64,000 nt of DNA from the NCBI GenBank assembly GCA_025201805.1, contig MU619367.1, positions 5,126 to 69,125 of the forward strand, read 5' to 3'. Origin of the DNA: Parasitella parasitica (Eukaryota; Mucoromycota; Mucoromycetes; Mucorales; Mucoraceae). Positions 45,623-56,757 of this stretch are shown piece after piece. Within the stretch, counting starts at the first letter, position 1. The number at the start of each line of letters is the position of its first letter. The notes under the pieces are model-generated. The model was not told the DNA's origin, ran no database searches, and saw nothing but the letters and a program-made list of their open reading frames with translations. Both the position numbers and the translations under genes were made by a program.

Positions 45623-46853
45623 GATTGCCGATGAAAAAAAGAAGAAGAGAGAAAAAAAAAATTGCAATAAAGAATACAAGAGGCTTTATGAAAGGATTTG
45701 CAGTTGCCTTCAGAGTCACACGCACGAGCTCTCACCACCCTCACACACTCAACATCCAAACCATTGTCTGTGTCGAATTACCGTCACCAGATACTGTATT
45801 AAAGTGATCGACACTTTTAACCCAGGAACAGCATTTTTGATCATGCGAAAAATGCATGACTCCATATTTTTTTTTTCTCCTCGGTGTCTTGTTTCCAAAT
45901 CTAAAAGAAAATACGTATGAAGGCTTCAGATAACAATTTATCGAATATACACTGTTTATTTTACAAACAAACAAACAAACAAACATACAAATATTGAGAC
46001 AGTGTCTGGTTTGAAATTAAAACAGATCACATTGACCATATAATGATATGAAAACGTTGCATTCTGTACATGTCGCATTTGATCTGTGCCCTTCATTGCC
46101 TTGCGTTACTGACCTCTAAAAGGCAAAAGCCTAAACTGCAAACTTTGATATAGTTGATAGCAATGTGATAGCCTTTTATTCATGCGGTCAGTTATGCTCA
46201 TGTACAAAGTGAAAGATTGATAGTCATCTCAACTCGTAAAACTAGATTTGGGTAATATGTGATATTTTTATTTGAAAACTTATAGCTGCAAAATGAGTAT
46301 GGATATATGAACAATCGATGCCGGTATGTAGTACCATTGAATTTGAAGCATATGCTTTATCTCATAATGAAAGCATAAGCAGAAACCATATTGCTCAAAG
46401 CAATCAAGTTGGTTTCTTGTTTAAAATGCCGTTTTATAAAAGTAGGGAAACAACTAGAACTGACTTATTGTGAAGTATAAATTGACAAGCTCTCCATTAA
46501 ATTCACTGTCGACATCTTCATCATCATCATCAAATACAGCAGCACCTTGTTAATCGGGGTTTGTACCTGTTCTTTCTCCAATTTTTTCTATTCTTAGCGA
46601 TATGCCGTAGATACCAATGTAAAGCTATCATCTTCATCATAGTGATGCCTCCTTGAGGATGGAGATCAATTATCACCATGCTGTTTTGTAGTTAGCTCCA
46701 GGGACACTCAACATTTATGTTCTAGCCCTTGAGTATAGTCTTAGTTTATATGTCTAGGTAAAAGTAATCATGAAGCTTATTTTTTCTTTTATTATTCGAG
46801 ACATTCAAGCCAAATAACATTTCATCAAGAGAGGAAGGAAAAAAAAAGACACT
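45623..46853. other. Intergenic DNA
   Basis: About 1.2 kb between NAT8-like and GH16 genes. It contains an ACAA tetranucleotide run at about 45963-45984. On the minus strand near 46460-46650 two short coding-like stretches occur (one has an Asp/Glu run and the end GELVNLYFTIS), but no complete gene can be built from them. Confidence 0.4.
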
Positions 46854-48058
46854 CTAGAACAAGGTGAAGCCCAATAGAATAGTCATAATTAAACATCCAA
46901 ATGATGATCTAGGTGCAATACTTGAAGCGTTTGATTCTTGATTCACTTCTGTGCCGGGTAAGAGATGTCTATTCATAATATCTAGTAAGTATTGTCATGT
47001 AGTATTAGCAAAAACTGTAAATGCAGTAAAATAAATGCATCTGATTTACCAGAAATTTGACATGGCGTCTTTGATTTACTGCATGATGGAGGAGAATTGC
47101 TTTCGGAGGAATTGAAAAACAAGTTAAGGTGTGAAACCTTCAAATCTGCGTTTTCAGAAGGGGGGCCGCCACTGAAATAAGGGTTCCCGTCAGTCCAATG
47201 GTTCAAAAGAATTCTGCCTGGAGAATCAGGGACGTTGGTCGTCATCTCACGTACAAAGGTGCCATCAATGTAGAATTTAACTGCATTAGGCAACCAGTCA
47301 AATCTGTATTCGTGGTAATCCTAAATATTCAAATGTTTTGTAACAGGGTACATGGTTAAGGCTGCTGTGTAGGTTTTACCTCAGTTGGATTGAACGCTAG
47401 ATCATGCTTTTCATTTGTTAGTGGAGACGCAGCGCCGTGGTCGTATATTTGGGGTTGGATAGCAAAATAAGTCTTGTATGGATCATGAAAACGGCTAAGT
47501 GATTCCATATCGATTTCGCTAGTATCATTGCGATAAAAGAAGAAAGCAGCTACAGTACCCGCAACATTGCTTGTCTTCATACGAGCGCGATAGGTACCAT
47601 ATAAAAAGTCGCTCCTGAAAGAAGCATTGGGGTTAGCTTTGAAATAATGCATATTTAGCAATATTCTACCTTTTTGTTCCAATTGCCGCAGACGTGTATT
47701 TGCCATCGCTGTTTTGCTTGACAGATAGAGTAATACCGCCTTCGTGTGTCAATTTAACATTGCTGGGTGAAAATACGCGCGCAAGAGTATCCTTATGTTT
47801 TGCTCCTACTGTGTAGTCCATGACAAGGTAGTGTGGGTCATATTGTAAACTTGATTTATACAGGCCATAGTCGGCATACCAGATGTCTGTCCAAATATTG
47901 TGATTTTCGTCTTCAAATCCACAATCACAAACGACAGCTTCGCTCAGATTAATTGTTTTTTGCTTTGATGTTGGATCTGTGTTGTCATTTTGAGGTTTTT
48001 GCCCATGACTAATATGGCAAAAAACTGCCACTACTAATAAAATTGGCCAAATGTGCAT
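46854..48058 (-). CDS. GPI-anchored glycoside hydrolase family 16 enzyme
   Basis: Secreted cell-wall-type glycosidase or transglycosylase of the GH16 clan. Exons start at 48058 with signal peptide MHIWPILLVVAVFCHISHG. Landmarks are VCDCGFEDE, ARVFSPSNVKLTHEGGITLS, SDFLYGTYRARMKTS and the active-site motif DTSEIDMES, in which the two Glu are nucleophile and acid/base and the Asp assists. DYHEYRFDWLPNAVKFYIDG and ILLNHWTDGNPYFSGGPP follow. The last exon, reached over an intron near 46980-47053, encodes a Ser-rich stretch and a hydrophobic end (FGCLIMTILLGFTLF), typical of a GPI-anchor signal. Four or more exons. The substrate (beta-glucan, chitin-glucan or other) cannot be told from sequence alone. 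Confidence 0.88.
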
Positions 48059-49074
48059 TCTTTTTTGACTCAATTCCTCGAATATGTGAAGGAAAAAGAA
48101 GGAAATATATGATAAACTTGCACATTTTAAAGAACATACCGAGTTCTTTTTCGTATGGTCTAAAAACAAACAAACCTTCAAGATTGAAATTTGTCCTGCT
48201 GATAATGCTTGGTTAATTCATATTTAGAAATGATTTACAGGATTGCCATCATACGCTAAAGATATATAGCAGACTTTGTCTTTGGCATCTATCTAGTGCC
48301 ATGATCCTTACGGAGCAATAATTTAAAGTCATTTGATCATTATCCTCCTGTATTGACAACATATTACATATCTAGAAAAACAATATATCAATAACAAACA
48401 AACAGCTGTTTGTGCACATATACCATGGTCAAATAAGCTTCAAGTAGTAAACAATAATACAGAAAACATGTCTGGAAATAAGGTAGCATGTGATTGTACT
48501 TTTATTGGCTTTATTCTAAAAGTCTTTATTCTTTTAGAGCATCTCCAACGGAGATGCTAATTTTACAAAATTTCCAAAAGAAAATTGGTGAGAGGATAAT
48601 ACTTTCTTTTTTTTTTTTAGACAATTTTACTCGCCTGTAATGGTGTATAGGATAAACCGAATACCCACGGCGTATCAAAGAGTAATATCAATGACACACA
48701 ATGCTTGCAATTATTCTTTTGATCCAGAACGCTGGAATGGTGAAAGACGAGCGTCATTGTTTCTTACTGCATAAAAAAATATGTTGACACTGTAATACAG
48801 AATGTACTCTTCGCTTTGCTGATCGTTGCACAACGTTTTCAACATTTCTTTTTTTGCAGTTGTTGCAGACTTGACTGGTGAGGTATTCGTCTAGGCTACT
48901 GAGAAAAAGTGGGTGCTAGAAAAGGGGGATAATAGATGGTCCTGTGGATAATAAATATTCCGAGTGGTTATGGGGGGTACTGAAATAATTTATGCAAAAA
49001 CATTATCGTTTCATGATCTGACAAGTCTTTTTATTCAAAAGCTTCGAAAATATACATAATTTATTATTAAAGTT
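48059..49074. other. Intergenic DNA with a 9-bp palindrome
   Basis: No gene recognised. At 48538-48558 AGCATCTCC-AAC-GGAGATGCT is a perfect inverted repeat. A T run lies near 48608-48619. The rest is AT-rich without recognisable features. Confidence 0.45.
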
Positions 49075-50305
49075 TTATTCAATTTTTTTATAACAAACGT
49101 ACACGGTATTCTCTGTATACTTTGAGATTTTTGCCGCTCTTTCATGATCAAATGTAATTGGAATAATGGCTTCGTCAATATTATCAATCTTTACGAGACA
49201 CAGTCTACCGGAAATCATCTTATAGCAAACTGTATGAAAATGGCTACCTGTAGCTGTAGCTGAATAAACTCGTGCATGCAGACAATATGTGGCAGATTCA
49301 TGGAGTCCATTTCCAAACGATATTTTGAAAGTCTTGGGGAAGTATACATTGCCTTTGTTTTCACGAATTAAGCTGAAGTTGCACATGTCCATCATGAAAA
49401 GAAATCGAGTAATGTAGCAAATTTGTTCTTTCTAGTCATTTTGCTTTTACAAATGTCGTCGTAGTCGCATCGCTTTTCTTCTACCGCATAAATATATCTT
49501 TGAAGAAATATTTCAGAAAACTTCTCTTCCAATTTAGCTTCATTATGATAGCTATTTGCAGACAAGCTTTGGTAAAGATCCAACCATACGCCAATAAGTC
49601 TGGCTGGTTGAATAACATCAGTATAATTGTAACCAGCATTGCACTTCTTGTTCGAAAAAATTGTACCAGGATCTACACTTATCATAGTTGCTAGCTCAGG
49701 AGACAACTCATTCATGATCTTCCGAAAAACAGAAGCACAGCAAGCTTGCTCTCCTTTTCGAAACAGTAGATTTCTTTTGGCGTCTTTCAGACTCCAAACA
49801 AAGTTTCTTGCCATCAAAGTTGCCTGGTCTGTCGAATCCTTCTTTTGTTCGCGATACAATTTAAATGAATCCAGTAGACATTTATCATATGGATTTTTTG
49901 AGGAATGGACGTGGTACCCTGAGAGATCAACGAACGGAAGTACGGCATTCCAGAGAAGCTCCAGGTTAGCGTCAATGAAGCAGGCATTTTGTGAGTTAAC
50001 CTTAATATACGAGTAGAATTTGGGCTGCTCACAGATGGAAACCATTGGAGTGAAATTAACCTGAGACACTAGTGACCTATAATCCATTAGTGGCGGTTCA
50101 GATTCTTCAAAAAGAGTGTTGACAGCCCTTTTAGGAGGTATCTTCAACTGTTTTTCAGAAGACTCCAATAAGAATTCTATATCCAATTTGCAGTTTGTAA
50201 CAGCTTCAGAGCGTTGATAGTATTTTTTTCAGTTACAGAGATATTTGTTTCTGATTCAGCTGCAGGTTGTCGAGATTGAGAAGCAAGATTTAGTTTGTAT
50301 AATGG
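49075..50305 (-). pseudogene. Frameshifted gene resembling a ubiquitin-protease-like (C19-type) protein
   Basis: Three reading frames on the minus strand appear to be pieces of one gene. The first, about 50305-50185, reads LASQSRQPAAESETNISVTE and has no start codon. The second, 50186-49392, includes SQNACFIDANLELLWNAVLP. The third, 49395-49075, includes ESATYCLHARVYSATATG and SHFHTVCYKMISG. The last two overlap by four bases, so at least two frameshifts are needed. The pattern N-x-A-C-F-x-D-A early and H-A-R-V-Y-S...H-F-H later fits the Cys and His boxes of USP-like peptidases, but the match is loose. Such genes are often multicopy and transposon-linked in this group of fungi (inference). 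It is probably not functional. Confidence 0.5.
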
Positions 50306-50393
50306 GTGGTTTACAGTATGAAGAAAAAATATTATTTATATACCTTGAAACAACCTTTTTATATCACTGTCTAAGTCTTTTTCTTGAATTTAG

Positions 50394-50645
50394 GTTGCAG
50401 GCTCAACTATCATCAACCCTCCAGCTTCGTTTCTAAAGCCATCCAGTGGGCTTCGAAGCAAAGTCCAGACATCCAAAGAGAAAGCAGATTATTGGAGTGC
50501 CAATGATTTCAAGACAATGAGCCGCGATCAAGTCTCAGCACTTGCAATTGGTCTTGCTGGTCTCGGTTGCCTTTTGTTTGGAGTAACTTTCCCCTGCTTC
50601 GACCAAACCCCACCATTGCCAAGCGCACACAATTTAACAATTTAG
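50394..50645 (+). other. Coding-like fragment with one membrane span
   Basis: From a splice-acceptor-like TTTAG at 50389-50393 an open frame runs 83 codons to TAG at 50643-50645. It reads VAGSTIINPPASFLKPSSG, then KEKADYWSANDFKTMSRDQV and a hydrophobic segment SALAIGLAGLGCLLFGVTF. The composition is protein-like, but no upstream exon or start codon was found, and no family was recognised. It may be the last exon of an unseen gene or a remnant. Confidence 0.35.
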
Positions 50646-52730
50646 CCCTATCTTTTTTGTACAGAAAACGGATACTGGGCTCGCCTTTCGATGGAGGCAC
50701 TACTCTTTGAAGATTAATAACAAATATGAAAAGTGGGGATAACTCAATACTAATCCAGCGCTGCATCTTTATTTTTGACCTTTTTATACTATTGGAGAAG
50801 TGATATTTCGATTTATAAGTTGTTTATAAAAAGTAATCAAAATCATCTGTTTCTTCTTTTGATATTTAGCTTGCTATGCTCTTACAGTAAATCAGATGCG
50901 TAGAAAATGTGAAATAAAAGTTACAAGGAAGGAGTTGTATCGACCATACAGAAGAAGGTTGGTGGCCGTGGTTGGTTTCAGTTTGGCGCACAAAAACATT
51001 AGGGCGTTGGTTGCTACAGACATTAACCTAAAAGGCATTTTTTGCATTAACCAATTATCCTGATTATAATATTTTGTAATGGTATCGTACGAATGGTAAT
51101 ATTCATTTAAACTTTTCTTTTTTTTTTGTCTCCCAGATGTATCAACAGCGATGATAATATCACAAACTCAGGGTCGACAACCCAAACCTAACAACCTTTG
51201 TCAATATCGTCTATTTCTTCTTGACGGCAAGGTAGAAGAGAAAACAGATAGAATAGACGTCAGTAGTTATTACGTTGCTAAATACAAATTAAACCAAGTC
51301 TAAATAAAACAAATGTATACCTCAGGACAGACTCGCTTTTTTTGCCTGCCGGATATCCTGGCACACCAGACGTTTTCACTAATTTCCAAAAGGCTTGTGC
51401 ATCAACTCTATACAAGAGCATGGAATCAGTGCGTTTAATTTTTTCCGGGCTCAAACGTCTTGTCAGACAGCTTGCTTGTTGATCGCTCTTGAGTGGTTAG
51501 ATTGCAAGAAGAGCACCGTTTTTCTTTTTCGCTTCTACTGTCTTCAATTCTAAATTGTAGCAAAGCACTCTTCTTAAAGCACTTTTTGGTAAGATTCCAA
51601 TGCAATTATCTTATATTCTTAACCTCAAGCAATTTTGATTCGTTCGAATTGATTTATTTCCATACAACATCAACGGGATTTATCAAAAGTTGTGAGCTGC
51701 ATGAATCAACCTTGTCAGATTTTTCAAGCTCCATTCAAATCATATCTGTTCCTGAGATCTGGGATTCCACACCCTACCAGATCTTTCCGCTCATCTATAA
51801 ATGAGAAGAGAAAAAAAAAATACATATCGTCTCCAGATTAAATGCATGAAGCTGCGCAAAAAAAGCCTTGAATATCTTGATTTCTCGTCATCATGTCGAT
51901 AGATAATCAAGTATAGATCATTTGTACGAGTATCAGCAATATCTGTCATTTGCGTCAATCGATTAACGAAAGCTCATTTGTCGCTGCCAGTTATACATCT
52001 GCATGTATGTAACCTTTAGTTTTGTTTAAATCTCGGCATTCTGGACGTTTATATTGAAAAAGGAATAGAAACGGATAATTCTTAAATATCAAGTAACTTA
52101 AGACATCAAGTATGACATTAATGAAGATATTGAATGGAACGGTAATGCTCTTCCTTCCTTGGTTCCTTGTTTTGAATATATATACATATATATACATATA
52201 TATATAAAGCAGGAGTAATCAACCAATACATAATAAATGATAGAGACTTTAGCAAAAGGAGTCAGAGTCAGCAGCCATAAAATACATAAAACACAGGAAA
52301 ATTTATCCCTGAATCTCTCCTTGAAAACTTTCCGTCGTTCCGTCAAACCAAAAAGTATCATAGTCGGTGCCAAATACTGCTAGAAATAGATTTCAAGCCA
52401 AGGTGTTTAAAAATTCGATAGTTTTGTATGTGAATTCGCCACAACAAACAACAATAAAGAGATGCTCACTTTCTTTTTTGCTCTTTCCCTTTCCTTTTGT
52501 TATATAAATCCACCATTGCACACTCTTTTCCTCAATTCGAAAGCCATTACTCATTTATCTTTATTTACTGAAACACAACGCATACATCCAGTTTGTTTGA
52601 AGCGATGTCACAATAATCTCGATTTTTACTGCACAACGTAAGGAGCTGCACAGCTTTTTGGATTTGTTCTGTAGTATCCAAAAGCTTGGATAGCAAATGT
52701 ATATATATAAAACTACGTACATTTATTTTA
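50646..52730. other. Gene-poor spacer
   Basis: No gene was recognised. A 103-codon plus-strand frame at 51493-51804 and the DNA before it (from about 51330) have a coding-like look but are broken by stops, so a decayed gene is possible. A TA/CA dinucleotide tract lies at about 52178-52206. The remainder is AT-rich. Confidence 0.4.
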
Positions 52731-54842
52731 TTATACAAAATGATCATCCCTTTTATTGTAATGAATGGTATACTTGTTTGGTTGAAGTGACATGTCGGAC
52801 GATTCATGTGCTTTACAAGCACTCAACATTTCATCAGCTCCTGCCAATGCATCAGTCGCCGTCTGCAAAAAGTCCTTATTCCCGTACTGTTGTTGTGCTT
52901 CCAATAAACTGCCAATATCTGCCACTTTTTGTCTCAAAATTTCGTATTGCTTTTCAACTTGTTTTGCTTGTTTTTGCCTCATCAATCGAATAGCATGTTG
53001 TTGTTGCGCCTGTTGTTGCGCTTGCTGTTGCGCCTGCTGTTGTGCTGCTTGCTGAGCAGCCTGTTGAGCAGCCTGCTGTTGCTGGGCTTGCTGCTGTTGT
53101 TGTGTAATGGGAGAGTGGCGACCTTGAGGAGAATGCTGCTGCATGTGAGAAACTAATGGAGGCTGATTTAAGGAAGACGGCATTTGATGGTGCTGCTGCT
53201 GTTGCTGCTGTTGCTGCTGTTGCTGCTGTTGCTGCTGCTTTTGTTGATGGTGTTGATGGTGATGTTGTGATACAAAAGGTGGGTGTGAGTGCTTATGAAT
53301 TATTGTCACATGTGCCGTTTTCTTGAGCAGATCAATAATGATTGTCAATGCGCCGGCGCAATCGTATCTACTTTGTGCTTTTGGATGTTCAACTTTTCTG
53401 GGTTTCGCAGTGTCAGCCCTTTGTGAGCAGTAATATCTTAAGGTGGACAATGTATCAGGGCTCTTTGTTGATCGTCGTCGGTCTTTGAGGCTAATTCATT
53501 TGGTTAGCGCTCCGGTTTTCATATTACTTGTACGTATAAAGATACTGTACCTGAAATTGAACTTTGTTCCTTCCAGCACTCTCTCGCAAATACCTCTACC
53601 TAATTGCGTAAAACCTGGATTTTCACCGATGCTTTCCATCAAAGCTCCAATATTCAAATGGTACTGCTTGCGATCAAACTCTGTCTCTCCTTCCAACTCC
53701 CTAACAAATGTATCCAAATCAATAAGTTCCTGTGAGTGTCTGTCAGCCGATGAGCTTGTGTTTTTGTGATGAGCTACAGGTGGTGTCGATAAAATCGTTG
53801 ATGTGGTAGGCGTAGGTTGGTTAAGGGTCGTTGGTGGCAGAGTGATGGGTGTTGAGTTTGTATTTGCTAAGGGTGATGGGCTGGGCAGGTTGCTATTGAC
53901 AATAGGACTGTTTTTATCTAATCGATGAAGTAAGCTTTCATGCTTAATGTGAGATGTTGATGATATCTGGTGTAAATCTTGAGATTGCTGGGATTGCTGG
54001 GATTGCTGATTTGGCAAAGGCAGGGAAATGGTAGGCGATATTACCTGTTGCTGTTGTTGCTGTTGTTGCTGTTGTTGCTGTTGCTGTTGCTGTGGATGCA
54101 TGTGTGATTGGAGTTGCGGCTGATTCCGCATAGTGGGAGTTGTAAACATGTGTGATTTAGTGTTGTTATTGCTGTTGGCGGCAGCGTTGGCATTCGTGTT
54201 TTTGCCAACTTGGGATAAAGACAGCATCATAGAAGAAGTGGGTGGAGACTGTTTAATCTGCGGTGAAGAAATCGTTTGAGGAGGCGGCAGAGGCGAATTC
54301 CCAGCAGAACTGCTATTCAAATTAATAGGGGCAGACGAGTGTAGTTGAGCAGGAGGCAATTGCTGCTGTTGCTGCTGTTGCTGCTGGGGTGTGGCATATT
54401 GGATTTGCTGGTATCTGGCTTGCTTGTAAGTCCTTTGCTGCTCTTCATAGAGTTCGTATCGCTCCAGCTGATGCTTCCTCTTTTGCATTTCACGCGTATG
54501 ACATATATTACACACATTATACTTGAAATCCCTTTCATGAAAGAACGACACATGTCGAAATGTCTGGCAACTGTCGCAGTACAGTGTTTCCTGCGTAGCA
54601 TTTGGATTTATACCCCTACCTACACTGCTTGGACTGCGAGTGTTTGTATTATTACTACCTGTGCTGGTGGAATTACTACTAGGCTGCACTTGGCCAATTG
54701 CAGGCGGACTGCTTGTAACAAGAGCTTGCTGAAACGATTGCTGATTGTTGAGCACTTGCTGCTGTGATTGCTGCCTTGGCATGCTGTTGTTTGGTAGGTT
54801 AGAGTAGCTGTGAGCGTAAGGACGAGGCGGGCCGTGAGACAT
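52731..54842 (-). CDS. Polyglutamine-rich protein with two putative zinc-binding modules
   Basis: Two exons on the minus strand (54842-53559 and 53495-52731, joined at KFNFSLKDRRRST) encode about 680 aa. The first module reads LYCDSCQTFRHVSFFHERDF and then VCNICHTREMQKRKHQLERY, a CxxC...CxxC pair. The second, after the splice, reads LRYYCSQRAD...SRYDCAGALTIIID and VTIIHKHSHPPFV; the C...C...HxH spacing recalls FLYWCH or WRKY/GCM1-like domains used by transposases and transcription factors. Long Gln runs separate the modules (about 54040-54090, 54360-54385, 53190-53240 and 53000-53110), mostly CAG/CAA. A coiled coil (KQVEKQYEILRQKVADIGSL) lies near the end. A nuclear, DNA-binding role is likely, but the protein is not recognised. 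Confidence 0.75.
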
Positions 54843-55476
54843 GTTCAGATTTGTAATTACAGGGTTTGAGGCTTCGAAAATAGTATAGAGTTTTCAAGCA
54901 GAAATCAAGATCAGGATGGAATAAATGGATTTGAGAGTCGGTATCAGTCCCCCGGTCCAAGTCTTTTATTCTGTGTGGATGTGGATGTTGTGAAGAATAG
55001 AAAGATAAAGGTAAAGCAACCTTTGATCAAAGAGCAAAAGGCCTCCTCAGAAAAGTGCTTTTTCACTTCTCAAGTGACGTCGATGAGGACACCCAATGAT
55101 ATGTGCTGCCATCCAAGGTTGTGATGCGGTTCGAGCACAATACAGCAGGCGGATCGAAGTTCCCAGCTGAAAAAGTCGATACATATAATGAAAACACTCT
55201 GTCCAGCAAGGGGTATATGCTGTGGCACTATATCAAATTTTTTTCTGTTTTGTTGATCTTGGTATTCTTAGCATCAATCAAGGAGAGAGCAAACTAGTCG
55301 CAAATGGCTCATAAAGCAAAAGCTGCTACTTATAGTGATTAGAAGCACATTTTGCCAGCGTACGCGCTACTGTAAATATGTATAGTGTCATCTGAAATCC
55401 ACCCCAACCACACCAGCACCCTATTCAAGAGATGATCTTGTCTCTAGAAATCGACTCAAGCATAAAAGCATAAAAG
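54843..55476. other. Upstream region of the polyglutamine gene
   Basis: AT-rich DNA ending at the assembly gap. No gene was recognised. Short plus-strand frames such as 55103-55297 have no supporting motif. Confidence 0.45.
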
Positions 55477-56042
55477 NNNNNNNNNNNNNNNNNNNNNNNN
55501 NNNNNNNNNNNNNNNNNNNNNNNNNNNNNNNNNNNNNNNNNNNNNNNNNNNNNNNNNNNNNNNNNNNNNNNNNNNNNNNNNNNNNNNNNNNNNNNNNNNN
55601 NNNNNNNNNNNNNNNNNNNNNNNNNNNNNNNNNNNNNNNNNNNNNNNNNNNNNNNNNNNNNNNNNNNNNNNNNNNNNNNNNNNNNNNNNNNNNNNNNNNN
55701 NNNNNNNNNNNNNNNNNNNNNNNNNNNNNNNNNNNNNNNNNNNNNNNNNNNNNNNNNNNNNNNNNNNNNNNNNNNNNNNNNNNNNNNNNNNNNNNNNNNN
55801 NNNNNNNNNNNNNNNNNNNNNNNNNNNNNNNNNNNNNNNNNNNNNNNNNNNNNNNNNNNNNNNNNNNNNNNNNNNNNNNNNNNNNNNNNNNNNNNNNNNN
55901 NNNNNNNNNNNNNNNNNNNNNNNNNNNNNNNNNNNNNNNNNNNNNNNNNNNNNNNNNNNNNNNNNNNNNNNNNNNNNNNNNNNNNNNNNNNNNNNNNNNN
56001 NNNNNNNNNNNNNNNNNNNNNNNNNNNNNNNNNNNNNNNNNN
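55477..56042. other. Assembly gap (566 N)
   Basis: Unknown bases. The left edge follows a repeated ATAAAAGC motif and the right edge is a run of about 27 A (56043-56069), so the break was probably caused by a homopolymer or repeat. Confidence 1.
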
Positions 56043-56757
56043 AAAAAAAAAAAAAAAAAAAAAAAAAAACCTCTATTGAATGTAATAACCTGATATTTTA
56101 GCAGCTTCATCCGTCCTCGTAGTTACATCGAAGCAATAAAAGAGACCTAAAGCAGTGATTGGCTCGAAGCATACGATTGTCTTACTGCATCAATTGTTCA
56201 GCTCGATCAAAACAAACTGCCATAAATGGTGCATTGTTACTTGAAGAGCACAATATTTTTATCCACCGACAGTTAGGCAAAAGTCTAGTTTGTTGTACAC
56301 CAAGACATTACCACAGCCTACCTCATCGCTACCAGTCGCATACAGTGTATCCTTCTCAACACAATTTGAAATTGAGAAAAGAAAATGTTACATGAGGCAT
56401 TGAGATTAATCGTAAACAGGGTCATTAAAGTGGAATGTTGAAATGATAGTTTAAATGTATATATGAATTATTACAGTCGATTTAAAGATAAAAGTCAGTT
56501 TTAAGCAATTTACTCATCAATTCACTGTATAAGTTTATAGTCTGTGGTATATTCATACCACGAATATATTACTTGTGCAGCTAAAGATATAACTAATCAG
56601 AGAAATGCAAAACAGACCTATTTTAGATAGTCCAAGATGTTTATTTAATCTTGATGCAAGTACTAATAAATTATCAAGAAGCTCGAAGAAAACAGAATGA
56701 AAGCAAAGCAATTGTATACAACATGCAAAGTATATATATATATATATATAAAGTGTG
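56043..56757. other. Intergenic DNA after the gap
   Basis: Starts with an A run. The segment 56159-56395 has coding-like composition in more than one frame but many stops, so it could be a decayed element. A TA microsatellite (about 56731-56750) lies just 3' of the sorting nexin stop. Confidence 0.4.

Noticed and set aside
46450-46680. Asp/Glu-rich minus-strand coding-like stretches
   Set aside because: Two short pieces in different frames with weak splice sites; no complete gene could be built.
49500-50016. Plus-strand frames opposite the USP-like remnant
   Set aside because: No motifs; they mirror the coding-like minus strand.
51493-51804. Plus-strand 103-codon frame in the 50.6-52.7 kb spacer
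   Set aside because: Phe/Ser/Leu-rich composition from T-rich DNA and stops just upstream; an F-box-type remnant was considered but could not be supported.
52980-53250. Long plus-strand Cys/Leu-rich frames opposite the polyglutamine gene
   Set aside because: Shadow frames of CAG/CAA repeats on the minus strand.
55421-56110. Minus-strand frame across the N gap
   Set aside because: Artefact of translating unknown bases and a poly-A run.
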